A stretch of 62,641 nt of DNA from Gammaproteobacteria bacterium (GTDB lineage Bacteria; Pseudomonadota; Gammaproteobacteria; Beggiatoales; Beggiatoaceae). Below the pieces are notes generated by a model, which worked only from the letters and a program-made list of their open reading frames with translations, made no database searches and was not told the origin of the DNA. Made by a program: the position numbers and the translations under genes. The DNA is taken from positions 1 through 62,641 of the forward strand of contig QNES01000004.1 of the NCBI GenBank assembly GCA_003645255.1, given 5' to 3'. Within the stretch, counting starts at the first letter, position 1, and each line of letters begins with the position of its first letter. This document shows, in pieces, positions 53,322-62,641 of this stretch.

Positions 53322-56126
53322 TCATTTACAAAAGGGTTTAATCAATTCACGGATTTTCCGCACCTTAAATGCTTCAGCTAATTGTAGGAGTTCAGTAGCA
53401 AAGGGCTTTAATTTATCGTTTTGTTCTAATTGGATAGCCTGTTTTACAAGCTTAGACACATTACCTTGCATAGCCAGGTGATATAGCATTTTAGCTTCTT
53501 CTGGTGACGGACCAACTAATATAATTTTTTTATCAGTCTCTTTTTCCGTTTGAACCACGTTATTATCAAAATTAAATGCGGTGTTCAAAGGCTTGTGCAG
53601 CGACTCTTCAGCATTGATAACGGATAAAACTAAGTCAAACCCAAAAAGACTGCCAATACCCTGGGTACTTTCAACTTTGAGTGTACCCCCCATCATGTCT
53701 ATCCACTTTTTACTTAAAGATAAACCTAATCCGGAGCCTTCTGTTTTATGAGTATAATCACCAATTTTTTTGAAAGGTTCAAAAAGAGTTCCTAACTCTT
53801 CAGGCGCAATTCCACAGCCCGTATCTTTAATCTGAAAACAGGTTTTATTTTCGTGCTGACTGACTTTAAAAGTCACTTGTCCTTTATCAGTAAACTTAAC
53901 CGCATTACCTAGTAAATTAATTAATACCTGGCGTAATATGCTCTCATCGCTATTGACGATACAGGGTAAATCTGGTTGAAATTCACAGATAAGATCAAGA
54001 TTTTTTTCCTGAACACGAACTTGAAAAATATTGACAACCCGTTTTAAAAAATCATGAAAATAAAAATCCTTTGTATTGAACTGCATTTTCCCTGCTTCAA
54101 TGGTAGACATATCCAAAATATCATTGAGTAGAACCAACAAATTGTTACCTGATTGGTAAATAGTACGAATGGCGTTTTGTTGTTTTGAATTGAGCGTTTT
54201 ATCGTTCATAAGAAATTGAGCAAAGCCTAAGACAGCATTAAGTGGCGTTCTCAATTCGTGATTCATATTGGCTATAAACGCACTTTTGGCATAGTTAGCG
54301 GCTTCAGCTGCCTCCTTAGCTTGTGCCAAATTTTCCAACATCTGCTTACGTTCGGTAATATCCCTAATCACGACTAATAAATGGGTTTTTCCTTTATAAT
54401 TAAAGGCTGTTCCTCTGATTTCTGCATTAAATACCGTGCCATCTTTACGGATATTCACAGACTCCATTTGAAATTCACCCGCATTTTGAATGTCTGAATA
54501 AAGATGCTCAAAACTAGAGTAAAAGTCTGAATGAATAAAGCTTTTATAGGGCAATTTTGCAAATTCTGCTTCAGAATACCCATACATTTTTTGTGCTTGG
54601 GGATTGGTTTCTACAATTCTTCTCGCAAAATTAAAGATAATAAAAGCATCGGTTGTTGCATTGAAAATACCATAATATTGCGCCTCACGTTCCAGCAAGG
54701 CTTTTTCCACTTCACGCTTACGTTCAGTTATGTCGATGCTATAAACTGCCATTTCTTTGATATGATCTGACTCATCAAAAATCGGATGTCCATGAACCTC
54801 AATATTGACCATTTTGCCCTGCTGATCATAGTGAATGTGTTCAACCATAACTGATTTTTTCGTTTTTTGGACCTCTGTAATAGGGCAAATACATTCATTA
54901 TTATTGCATGGCTGATTAGTATGATGTGTTAACTTATAACAGGTTGAATTTTTGGGTAATTGACCAAATTTAGCTGCCGCATTTGCGATTTTTATCGTGA
55001 AATCTTCAACATTGATCACATAGAAAGGATGAGATAGCGAATCCAAAACATTTTGCAAAAATTTGTGTTGCTCCCGTATTTGTTTTTCATTCGTTATCAA
55101 CTCATTGTGAGCTTTGAAAAGTCTCACTTCTATACGACCAATAAAAAAATAGAAAAATCCAAGCAATGCGCCGCCAATGATAATAGAAATACTTATCAGA
55201 ATAGCTAATAATGTATGTAAAGCCGTTTCTTTTTCCGAAACATCATTGAGAACGGCTATATGTCCAACTTCACGCTGACCTGCATCTATCAAAGGCACAA
55301 ATCCGCCACGATAGGATTGATCGCGAATAGATACTTTAAAAGTCGTTGTCAAATGTTCATGTTTGGAAAATAATGCGGGTGATTCAAAATAGTCCTTGAG
55401 CATTTTGGGCATTGAAGATAGCGTCTGGTCAATAATCACTATCAAGGGAAACAACATCCAATCCCCAGTACGCCCTATCATTTTTAAACCTTCTTCCCAA
55501 TCAGTACGATTAAGATAAGATTTATTCACCGCAAAAAAAAGTTCAACACTCAGAATTTTTTTCAGGGCGACGGTGATATGTTCAATTTCCTTACCCAATT
55601 CTATATAACCTATTAATTTACCATTGATTCGCCAGGGATAGACGACACGCAATGTAAATGTGCCAAACTTACCTAACTCAATACCATAAACCGGGATATC
55701 TTTACGCACCGCACCATCCAATGTGAAGCGAGGAATAGTATCTCCATAGCGTGGTGGATTATGTATGCGTAAAAAGCAAATCCGATCTAAATCAATAAAA
55801 TAAAAATGGGTGACTTGATATTTGGCTTTAATAGAGTTAAAAAATGGCGTGGAATGACGAACTAAAGCTTCCCGATCCCGTGTTAGATAGGCATTTTGTA
55901 AATTTTTATCTAATTGTAGGAGATTAATCTGGCTTTCCAAAACTTTTGCATCTTCATCTAGTTTCATCTGAAATAATTGTTCCACCTCTTTAAGATGTAC
56001 TTCAACTTCTTCATTAAAATGCAATCGTTGGATCCAATAAATACTAAGCATAGAAATGCTTAATAGGAATAGCAGCGTCAAGCCAAGTGGAATAAGAATG
56101 CGTTTAGTTAAGTTTTCTTTTTTCAT
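53322..56126 (-). CDS. membrane sensor histidine kinase with Cys-rich PAS domain
   Basis: 934 residues from ATG 56126; a start at 56153 would add nine residues derived from a palindrome region. A membrane helix (about 8-28) and a periplasmic double-CACHE-like sensor (to about 305) lead to a second helix (about 303-329). The first PAS domain contains a cluster of cysteines, CYKLTHHTNQPCNNNECICP (about 396-415), reminiscent of metal- or redox-binding PAS domains. A second PAS, HisKA (FIANMNHELRTPLNAVLGF, about 622) and HATPase follow. The helical C-terminus usually follows a receiver in hybrid kinases, but no receiver is present. The signal is unknown. Confidence 0.9.
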   Translation of the reverse strand: MKKENLTKRILIPLGLTLLFLLSISMLSIYWIQRLHFNEEVEVHLKEVEQLFQMKLDEDAKVLESQINLLQLDKNLQNAYLTRDREALVRHSTPFFNSIKAKYQVTHFYFIDLDRICFLRIHNPPRYGDTIPRFTLDGAVRKDIPVYGIELGKFGTFTLRVVYPWRINGKLIGYIELGKEIEHITVALKKILSVELFFAVNKSYLNRTDWEEGLKMIGRTGDWMLFPLIVIIDQTLSSMPKMLKDYFESPALFSKHEHLTTTFKVSIRDQSYRGGFVPLIDAGQREVGHIAVLNDVSEKETALHTLLAILISISIIIGGALLGFFYFFIGRIEVRLFKAHNELITNEKQIREQHKFLQNVLDSLSHPFYVINVEDFTIKIANAAAKFGQLPKNSTCYKLTHHTNQPCNNNECICPITEVQKTKKSVMVEHIHYDQQGKMVNIEVHGHPIFDESDHIKEMAVYSIDITERKREVEKALLEREAQYYGIFNATTDAFIIFNFARRIVETNPQAQKMYGYSEAEFAKLPYKSFIHSDFYSSFEHLYSDIQNAGEFQMESVNIRKDGTVFNAEIRGTAFNYKGKTHLLVVIRDITERKQMLENLAQAKEAAEAANYAKSAFIANMNHELRTPLNAVLGFAQFLMNDKTLNSKQQNAIRTIYQSGNNLLVLLNDILDMSTIEAGKMQFNTKDFYFHDFLKRVVNIFQVRVQEKNLDLICEFQPDLPCIVNSDESILRQVLINLLGNAVKFTDKGQVTFKVSQHENKTCFQIKDTGCGIAPEELGTLFEPFKKIGDYTHKTEGSGLGLSLSKKWIDMMGGTLKVESTQGIGSLFGFDLVLSVINAEESLHKPLNTAFNFDNNVVQTEKETDKKIILVGPSPEEAKMLYHLAMQGNVSKLVKQAIQLEQNDKLKPFATELLQLAEAFKVRKIRELIKPFCK

Positions 56127-56154
56127 TTTTATTATTTTATGTGGAAGAAACAAA

Positions 56155-56184
56155 GAAATACTATTTCTTGAAGAAATAGTATTT
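56155..56184. repeat. palindromic repeat, ATACTAT subtype
   Basis: GAAATACTATTTCTT-GA-AGAAATAGTATTT sits upstream of the sensor kinase and downstream of glf, both on the minus strand. The AAATAGT arms link it to 17782-17814. Confidence 0.7.
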
Positions 56185-56201
56185 TTAATGTGTGAGCTAG
56201 T

Positions 56202-57335
56202 TTATAACTGATCAAACAAATTTAATGCCCGTGCGACCGCCTGATCCATATTATAGTATTGGTAATCTGCTAATCTGCCGGCGAATAGTACTCGATCTTT
56301 GAGTTTTTCGGCTTCTACCTGATATTTTTTATACAGGGTACGATATTCTTCTTTCGGTATTGGATAATAGGGAATATTTTCACCGCGCTTATAGGCTTGG
56401 GGATATTCTTCTATGTAGGTACTGCCATAAACTCGCTGCCCGGTGAGGTGTTTATATTCGGTGGTGCGAGTGTAATGGTACTCGTTGGGATAGTTGATTG
56501 TTCCAACGGGTTGTTTATACTCCTGTTCGGTGTGGAAAAATTTAAAGTACAAACTACGATAGGGTAGTTCTGCACTCCATGGAAATATATAACCCTGATC
56601 TTCAAAAAACTGATCTATTGGTCCCGTGAAAATCATTTTTTGATATTGAATTTCTTCAATAACTTCTTGATAAGTGGTATTTAATAACAGTTTAATATTT
56701 GGATGATTCAGCAGTTTCTGAAATAGGGCAGTGTAACCAGCTTGAGGTAAGCCTTGGTAAGCATCCTGAAAATAACGATCATCGCGGCTAATATAAATAG
56801 GTACCCGTGCTGTCACCGAGGCGGCTAATTCTTCAGGTTTCAAATTCCACTGCTTGAGCGTGTAATTATGAAATACATTTTCATAAATGTAGTCAGCTAA
56901 AAACTTTAAATCACCGCTACTGGCACTTTCACGAATTTTCAAAATAGGCACTTTGACATTAAAGCCATATTTTTCAACCAGTTGCTGTGCTATTTTATCA
57001 GCATAGTAGGTTGGAAAAAGCGCGTAAAGGGAGTTGAGATTAAATGGCACTGGCACCGTTTTACCATCAATGATTCCTAAAACATGATGATAATAACTGC
57101 GCCATTCCGTAAATTGAGCCAAATAATCCCAAACAGGTTTCATATTGGTATGAAAAATATGAGGTCCATATTGATGAACCAGTACACCTTGTTCGTCATA
57201 ATAATCATAGGCATTACCTGCAATATGATCACGTTGTTCGACGATCAATACTTTTTGCCCCCGTTGTGAGGCAATTCTTTCGGCTAATACACTTCCTGTA
57301 AAGCCTGCACCGACAATGAGCCAATCTACTTTCAT
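56202..57335 (-). CDS. glf: UDP-galactopyranose mutase
   Basis: 377 residues. The FAD-binding GxGxxG is in WLIVGAGFTGSVLAERIA; EQRDHIAGNAYDYYDEQGVL and YGPHIFHT are UGM signatures, and the conserved Arg and Tyr substrate contacts (YISRDDRYF, GTINYPNEYHYTR) are present. It converts UDP-Galp to UDP-Galf for cell-surface glycans. There are no glycan genes beside it; the GT2 gene is far away at 22.7 kb. Divergent from the exonuclease gene. Confidence 0.95.
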   Translation of the reverse strand: MKVDWLIVGAGFTGSVLAERIASQRGQKVLIVEQRDHIAGNAYDYYDEQGVLVHQYGPHIFHTNMKPVWDYLAQFTEWRSYYHHVLGIIDGKTVPVPFNLNSLYALFPTYYADKIAQQLVEKYGFNVKVPILKIRESASSGDLKFLADYIYENVFHNYTLKQWNLKPEELAASVTARVPIYISRDDRYFQDAYQGLPQAGYTALFQKLLNHPNIKLLLNTTYQEVIEEIQYQKMIFTGPIDQFFEDQGYIFPWSAELPYRSLYFKFFHTEQEYKQPVGTINYPNEYHYTRTTEYKHLTGQRVYGSTYIEEYPQAYKRGENIPYYPIPKEEYRTLYKKYQVEAEKLKDRVLFAGRLADYQYYNMDQAVARALNLFDQL

Positions 57336-57883
57336 TTTTTTACTCCGTTGTGATTTTATAAATTAGACGAAGGGTTCCCCTTACGTAGTTACTATTTTTT
57401 TTTAAAGCGCAAAAATATGGTTTTGTAAAATCTTATGAAAAACTTGAACATTGAGTTTAAAAACTTTACATTTATAAAAATGTCAAGTATATTGAAATCA
57501 TTTTTGTGAAAATATATACAATTGTGAATTGTGATTGTGTTTTAGGAAAATTACTTTCATCATTTTGAAGTATGTTTAGTATATAATCAAAAAATCTTGA
57601 TAGTGGTTAGGCAACTCGCAAAAATAATATACAATGGCGAGCATAAAAGATTGCCCTTCTTCGATCTTAGCAAATTTTAAAAAAATCAGACTGAGTCGAT
57701 TTTTTTAGAATAGTTTTTAAGCTTAATAATGATAATTTAATGATATTTATTAATTATTTTTATTAATTTATATTATATTAATAAATATAACTTTAAAGAA
57801 GTTTTTTTTAAATAGTATTTCTGATATTCAGAGGCAACATGGAGCCACTCTATTTATCAGGGCAAGTATAAGGCATTTGACAA
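57336..57883. other. AT-rich divergent intergenic region
   Basis: About 550 bp between glf and the exonuclease gene. It has an ACTTTACATTTATAAAAATGTCAAGT stem (57463-57487) related to that at 44063, and a stretch of almost only A and T at 57720-57810. No gene or known regulatory motif is recognised. Confidence 0.55.
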
Positions 57884-58456
57884 ATGTTTAATCCGTCTCA
57901 TAAGATTTTAGTTATAGACATAGAAGCGACTTGCTGGAAAAGAAAAATTCCCAAAGGACAACAAAATGAAATCATCGAAATTGGGATTTGTGTTTTAAAT
58001 AGTAGTACCCATGAAAAAGTGGCTAGTCATAGTCTTATTGTAAAATCTGTTTCAGAAGTCAGTACATTTTGTACCGCGTTGACGACGCTTACACAAGCAG
58101 ATATTGATAAAGGTATTTCTTTAAAAGAAGCGTGTGAAATATTACAAACGCAATATTTATCAAAAGAACGTACTTGGGCAAGTTATGGTGCTTATGATAA
58201 AAAGCAGTTTGAAAAAGAATGTCAAAACAAGGGCATAGATTATCCTTTTAGTCAAGAGCACATTAACGTTAAACAGTTGTTTACAAATACGCTTCATTTG
58301 AAGAAACCAATGGGTATGGCAGGTGCTTTGAAGCAATTAGAAATTCCTTTAGAAGGTACACATCACCGAGGCATAGATGATGCTTGGAATATTGCTGAAA
58401 TTTTAACGTGGTTACTAAAAGGTAGTGAAAAATACTATTTCTTAAAGAGATCTTAA
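57884..58456 (+). CDS. DEDDh 3'-5' exonuclease (ERI-1/KapD-like)
   Basis: 190 residues. The DEDDh motifs are VIDIEATCW (Exo I, D12 and E14), WASYGAYDKKQFEKEC (Exo II, Asp) and HHRGIDDAWNIA (Exo III, His and Asp). The TCW after the first motif and the spacing match the ERI-1-like RNA/DNA exonucleases of bacteria (KapD-type). Probable function is trimming of RNA 3' ends. It lies 127 bp upstream of topA in the same direction. Confidence 0.85.
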   Translation: MFNPSHKILVIDIEATCWKRKIPKGQQNEIIEIGICVLNSSTHEKVASHSLIVKSVSEVSTFCTALTTLTQADIDKGISLKEACEILQTQYLSKERTWASYGAYDKKQFEKECQNKGIDYPFSQEHINVKQLFTNTLHLKKPMGMAGALKQLEIPLEGTHHRGIDDAWNIAEILTWLLKGSEKYYFLKRS

Positions 58457-58583
58457 AAAAACTTTTGTATATTATTAGAATTAAGATATAAAATATAAAA
58501 TTAAGTATATCGTTGTTACCTGAAATCTGTCATTTATTCATACCCACATTAATTTCCAAAATAACGAGGAAGAAATACCTACA

Positions 58584-60887
58584 GTGAGCCAATTAGTTAT
58601 CGTTGAATCCCCTGCAAAAGCCAAAACGATCAAAAAATACCTGGGTCCAGATTTTGAAGTGTTAGCTTCTTTTGGTCATGTGCGTGACTTATTGCCTAAG
58701 TCGGGAGCTGTTGATACTGAGCATGATTTTGCCATGCAATATCAGTTGATCGAAAAAAATGCTAAGCATCTCAATGCCATTTGCAAAGCAATGCAACAGG
58801 CTGATACCTTGTACCTCGCGACTGACCCGGATCGTGAAGGAGAGGCGATTGCTTGGCATTTGCAAGAAATACTTAAAGATAAGAAAATTTTACTAAATAA
58901 GCCGGTACATCGCGTAGCTTTTCACGAAATTACCCAAAACGCTATTCAAAACGCTATTGCCAATCCACGTCAGTTATCCATGGATTTAGTCAATGCACAG
59001 CAGGCGCGGCGGGCATTGGATTATTTGGTTGGTTTTACTTTATCTCCCTTATTGTGGAAAAAAATTCGTAGAGGATTATCTGCTGGACGGGTGCAAAGCC
59101 CTGCATTGCGTTTGATCGTTGAACGTGAAATTGAAATTGACAATTTCAAACCGCGTGAATATTGGACCATTGATGGCGATTGTCAAAAAATGGTGCAAAG
59201 TTTTAAAGCTAAACTCAATTTATTTGAGGGAAAAAAGCTGACTCAATTTAGTGTCAATAATGAGGAAAAAGCTGCCCATATTAAAACAACTTTGCTGAAT
59301 ATTGCGAATGGTGAATTACAAGTTGCTAAGGTTAATAAAAAACAACGCAAGCGTCAGCCATCGGCACCGTTTACGACTTCGACATTACAACAAGAGGCGG
59401 CGCGTAAATTAGGTTTTACCACTAAACGCACGATGCAAATTGCCCAACAATTGTATGAAGGTATAGATACCGGCAACGGGGCTGTGGGACTCATTACTTA
59501 TATGCGGACCGATTCAGTTAATTTGGCAAATGAAGCCGTTTCAGAAATCCGTGAAATGATTGCTGAACGTTATGGCGAAAATAATTTGCCTAAAAATCCG
59601 CGTAAGTATAAAACTAAAGCGAAAAATGCCCAAGAAGCACATGAAGCGGTTCGTCCTACTTCGGCTAAATGCCATCCAGATTCTTTAGATGGCTATTTAA
59701 AGGCGGAGCAAATGAAACTTTATAGTCTCATTTGGAAACGGACTATTTCTTGTCAAATGATTCATGCCACATTGGATACCGTAGCGGTCGATTTAAGCTG
59801 TGCTGAGGGTAATAACTTTCGGGCAAATGGTTCGGTCATTGTTAATCCTGGCTTTTTACTGGTTTATGAGGAAGGAGTCGATGATAAAAAAGTCACCGAT
59901 GACAATGAAAAAATGCTGCCACCCATGGAAGTTGGTGATCTGATTAAATTAAAAGATATTCGCACTGAACAGCATTTCACCGAACCTCCCCCCCGTTTTT
60001 CTGAAGCGAGTTTGGTAAAGAATTTGGAAGAATTTGGTATAGGGCGCCCCTCTACTTATGCGAGTATTATTTCCACACTCCAATATCGTGAATATGTTGT
60101 ATTGGAAAAAAAGCGCTTTACTCCTACCGATATTGGGCGCATCGTTAATAAACTGCTGACAGACCATTTTAGTCTTTATATTGATTATGATTTTACGGCA
60201 AAGTTAGAAGATCAATTAGATGCTGTTTCTCGTGGTGAGCAAGAATGGATTCCGTTAATGCAAAGATTTTGGTCTAAATTCAAGGCCTTAGTTGATGAAA
60301 AGATGAAAACGGTGCAGCGTAATGAAGTGACCCAGGAACCGTTAGATGAAGATTGTCCTAAATGTGGTGAAAAACTGAATATTCGTTTAGGTAAGCGAGG
60401 GCGTTTTATTGGTTGTTCGGCTTATCCCAAGTGTGATTATACTCGTAATGTTGATAATAACAATGAGTCTGCTGAAAGCGACGCATCTAATGTGGAAGTT
60501 AAAGTGGTAGAAGATCGTACTTGTCCCTTGTGTAAGGGAGAGTTACATTATAAACAGGGTCGCTATAGTAAATTTATTGGTTGTAGCAACTATCCTAAGT
60601 GCAAATTCAATGAATCCTTGGATAAACCGGTTGATACCGGGTTAAAATGCCCTGTTTGTGGTGAAAGTACATTAATTAAGAAAAAATCCCGTTTTGGTAC
60701 TTTTTTCTATTCGTGTTCAAACTACCCAAAATGTAAATATGCCATTTCGAGTGAACCGATAGTGGGACCCTGCCCTACCTGTGATTGGCCAATTTTAATG
60801 CTGAAAACGACTAAACGGCGCGGTACAGAAAAGCTCTGTCCACAAAAAAGCTGTGATTACGTAGTAGCCGTTGAGAAAACGGAATAA
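58584..60887 (+). CDS. topA: DNA topoisomerase I
   Basis: 767 residues from a GTG start at 58584, preceded by GAGGAAG. The TOPRIM domain begins LVIVESPAKAKTIKKYLG, with DPDREGEAIAWHL as its acidic motif. The catalytic tyrosine is in GLITYMRTDSVNL (about 306). Four C-terminal zinc-ribbon units follow, three with CxxC...C-x-YPxC (CPKCGEKL, CPLCKGEL, CPVCGEST) and a last degenerate one (CPTCDWPI...CPQKSCDY). It relaxes negative supercoils. An 11-bp perfect hairpin follows the stop. Confidence 0.97.
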   Translation: MSQLVIVESPAKAKTIKKYLGPDFEVLASFGHVRDLLPKSGAVDTEHDFAMQYQLIEKNAKHLNAICKAMQQADTLYLATDPDREGEAIAWHLQEILKDKKILLNKPVHRVAFHEITQNAIQNAIANPRQLSMDLVNAQQARRALDYLVGFTLSPLLWKKIRRGLSAGRVQSPALRLIVEREIEIDNFKPREYWTIDGDCQKMVQSFKAKLNLFEGKKLTQFSVNNEEKAAHIKTTLLNIANGELQVAKVNKKQRKRQPSAPFTTSTLQQEAARKLGFTTKRTMQIAQQLYEGIDTGNGAVGLITYMRTDSVNLANEAVSEIREMIAERYGENNLPKNPRKYKTKAKNAQEAHEAVRPTSAKCHPDSLDGYLKAEQMKLYSLIWKRTISCQMIHATLDTVAVDLSCAEGNNFRANGSVIVNPGFLLVYEEGVDDKKVTDDNEKMLPPMEVGDLIKLKDIRTEQHFTEPPPRFSEASLVKNLEEFGIGRPSTYASIISTLQYREYVVLEKKRFTPTDIGRIVNKLLTDHFSLYIDYDFTAKLEDQLDAVSRGEQEWIPLMQRFWSKFKALVDEKMKTVQRNEVTQEPLDEDCPKCGEKLNIRLGKRGRFIGCSAYPKCDYTRNVDNNNESAESDASNVEVKVVEDRTCPLCKGELHYKQGRYSKFIGCSNYPKCKFNESLDKPVDTGLKCPVCGESTLIKKKSRFGTFFYSCSNYPKCKYAISSEPIVGPCPTCDWPILMLKTTKRRGTEKLCPQKSCDYVVAVEKTE

Positions 60888-60899
60888 ACTTATCCTATC

Positions 60900-60923
60900 A
60901 GCCTTGAGATCAATCTCAAGGCT
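60900..60923. terminator. bidirectional hairpin between topA and the next gene
   Basis: AGCCTTGAGAT-CA-ATCTCAAGGCT is a perfect 11-bp stem with a 2-base loop. It lies between convergent genes and lacks a clear T-run. Confidence 0.6.
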
Positions 60924-60957
60924 AACAGCTAAAGCAAGCTAAAACAAGCTAATATTG

Positions 60958-62637
60958 TTATTCATTATTACCAATAATAAATGTATTATTCTGTTCTGCT
61001 TGTTTGGGGTATGCTGTTATCTTATTAATATCACATTCCTCTTCAATATAGACTCCGCCAATATTACCCACTTTCATATAAAATGGCGGTGTTCCATTCA
61101 AAGATAATATTTCACCCATATTGCTTATACCTTCATGCAATATTCTTTCTCCACTTTTGTTCGTAATTCTTAGCCACGCCCTTTCTTTAAAAAGCACACA
61201 GATTTTTTGAGCTGAAGTGATCGGCGTAGTTAATGCGACCGTTGTCACTGGCTCTACTATTGGCTCTATCACTGGTTTTGCTATTGGCTCTGTCACTATT
61301 TCCTTGGGAACGACAACTTCTTGAATCGGTAGTGTCTTATGCTGAGTGTTTAAATAAAATTGCCACGAAACTAAAATGATTAATATCATTACCAGCATAA
61401 ATGTTCCAACAGGGAACCAAAAGCGGTTATTTACCGGTTGTTTTTCATGCTCCCGTATTTGAGTAAGAATCATTTCAGTTTGTTTTTGGGCATTTTTTTC
61501 ATTAACTAGCCCTAGTTGAGTTAACTCTTTTTCACGTTGACGGCTTTTTTGGAGTTCATTTTCAACATGATGCAAAGCCTGTTTTTTGCTCTCCAATTCC
61601 TTTTTCAACTGTGGAATTTCTTGCTTGGATTGATGGAGTATTTCATCTTTATCCAATGCTAATCTTTTAGCGTTGTACACATCTCTTTCTTTATCAAGGG
61701 ATTGTATTAATGTTATCTCCTTCAACTTTTGTTCATTCTTTGCTCGTACCTCTTTTTCTTCATCAAGGGATTGTATTAATTCTGCCTCTTTTTGATGAAA
61801 TTGGCTTTTAGCTTCCGTTTCATGCAATTCGCGGTTTTTTAGTTCATTTTGAGCATGATGCAAAGCTTCTTTTTCTTTATCAAGCAACTGGCTTAATTCA
61901 TTCTTAGCTTTTGCCAGGGCATTCTTCTCACTTTCCAGATGTCCAATTAATGCTTGCGCTTGTTTTTGGGAATCAGTGAGTTCTTTTTCAGCATTCGCTC
62001 GTACCTTTTTTTCTTCATCAAGAAGTCGTGTTAATGCTGTTTCTTGTTGACGAGAGGTGCTTATTTCTTCAGTCAATTGCTGCACCTGTTCTAACGCCTT
62101 TTGATAGCGATTGGTTTGCGCCTTTTTATTGACAACATTCAATCGCATTTCAATATCACGTTGCTGTATTTCTTTTTCAAGTTCAGCTACTTTGTCGTCA
62201 AGATTCGCCGTGCGATAATCAATTAATGCCGTTTCTAAATCACCCGATTTATAAGCTTCATCAGCTCGCTGTTGCAAAATTTTTTGCCAAGCACTTTTAG
62301 CTTCTAATTGTTCCGCATCCAATTCAAATATTTGCTTATAAAGTTCAAGCTGATCATTTTCATTATCACAAGCCTTTGCTAATAGCAACAAAGCCTGAAT
62401 TAAACGAGAACGAGCCGCCGCCGGCTGAGATTGATACAGCTTTTCTAAAATTTCACGAGCTTCACCAGCTTCTCCTTGAACGAGCAGAATATCAGCTAAT
62501 AATTGATTAACCCATACCTGTTCCGGGTTAAAATCAAGGGCTTGTTCTAAGGGGGAACGTGCTGCTTCTAATAAACCTTTCTTATATTTATCCGAAGAAA
62601 GTTTAATATTTTCAAGCCAATTCTTATAAGTTAACAT
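60958..62637 (-). CDS. TPR, coiled-coil, membrane protein with RodZ-C-like periplasmic domain
   Basis: 559 residues. A TPR-like N-terminus (about 15-160) has units such as AARSPLEQALDFNPEQVWVN and SGDLETALIDYRTA. A long coiled coil (about 160-395) is rich in Gln, Glu and Lys, with internal copies of EKEALHHAQNELKNRE. One membrane helix (about 405-425, FWFPVGTFMLVMILIIL) and a Pro/Val-rich linker follow. The C-terminal domain (about 470-545) carries ICVLFKERAWLRITNKSGE and SLNGTPPFYMKVGN, closely resembling the DUF4115 beta domain of RodZ. RodZ proper has an HTH N-terminus, which is absent. An envelope or cytoskeletal role is inferred. The start lies 4 bases from the window end; it looks complete. 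Confidence 0.72.
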   Translation of the reverse strand: MLTYKNWLENIKLSSDKYKKGLLEAARSPLEQALDFNPEQVWVNQLLADILLVQGEAGEAREILEKLYQSQPAAARSRLIQALLLLAKACDNENDQLELYKQIFELDAEQLEAKSAWQKILQQRADEAYKSGDLETALIDYRTANLDDKVAELEKEIQQRDIEMRLNVVNKKAQTNRYQKALEQVQQLTEEISTSRQQETALTRLLDEEKKVRANAEKELTDSQKQAQALIGHLESEKNALAKAKNELSQLLDKEKEALHHAQNELKNRELHETEAKSQFHQKEAELIQSLDEEKEVRAKNEQKLKEITLIQSLDKERDVYNAKRLALDKDEILHQSKQEIPQLKKELESKKQALHHVENELQKSRQREKELTQLGLVNEKNAQKQTEMILTQIREHEKQPVNNRFWFPVGTFMLVMILIILVSWQFYLNTQHKTLPIQEVVVPKEIVTEPIAKPVIEPIVEPVTTVALTTPITSAQKICVLFKERAWLRITNKSGERILHEGISNMGEILSLNGTPPFYMKVGNIGGVYIEEECDINKITAYPKQAEQNNTFIIGNNE

Positions 62638-62641
62638 TTAC

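Overview
The window is AT-rich chromosomal DNA of a gammaproteobacterium, most likely a large sulfur bacterium of the Beggiatoa/Thioploca/Thiomargarita group. This is inferred from the gammaproteobacterial trxA-rho order and gammaproteobacterial-type core proteins, from the many multi-domain sensor proteins, from an intein in DnaE, and from dispersed palindromes and short heptamer repeats between genes. No tRNA, rRNA, CRISPR array or prophage was seen.

Layout. 1-2.6 kb: decaying DNA (an IS630 end inside a carbamoyltransferase gene, and a lipB with its middle deleted), then a small zinc-ribbon protein coupled to a DUF99 protein. 2.6-9.9 kb: a large AAA ATPase, a HicB-like remnant and dnaE carrying a 433-residue intein. 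10-14.3 kb: DUF4389, a secreted proline-rich protein, a pentapeptide protein, maf, rlmH and a cobalamin adenosyltransferase. 14.4-18.7 kb: a CHASE-PAS-PAS-GGDEF-EAL protein whose N-terminal membrane helix lies in another frame beyond an A10 tract, and an HD phosphohydrolase. 18.7-22.7 kb: long non-coding stretches around trxA and rho, including a diverged 330-360 bp direct repeat with conserved hairpins on both sides of trxA. 22.7-28.3 kb: a glycosyltransferase, two related PD-(D/E)XK-like proteins (one frameshifted), ispA, a Sel1-repeat protein and a metal-binding protein. 28.3-34.5 kb: ccmC, ccmB, rpmE, ubiA, a trypsin-like protease, a lone nuoF, and lipA.

34.6-41.1 kb holds the most unusual genes: two tandem paralogues joining a periplasmic amino-acid-type binding domain, a second periplasmic beta-rich domain, membrane helices and an MscS channel. 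One of them also has a C-terminal cyclic-nucleotide-binding domain. They look like ligand-gated MscS-family channels. A PII gene and sucCD lie upstream.

44-62.6 kb: mlaF-mlaE with a duplicated-domain secreted protein instead of mlaD, a lytic transglycosylase, a TgpA-type transglutaminase next to a hybrid kinase with three receivers, acylphosphatase, a large sensor kinase, UDP-galactopyranose mutase, a DEDDh exonuclease, topA, and a TPR/coiled-coil/RodZ-C-like membrane protein.

Intergenic DNA is filled with small inverted repeats of at least four families. In two of these the stem sequence changes between copies while pairing is kept, which suggests selection for the hairpin. Two copies are nested inside a MITE-like element with about 20 bp terminal inverted repeats.
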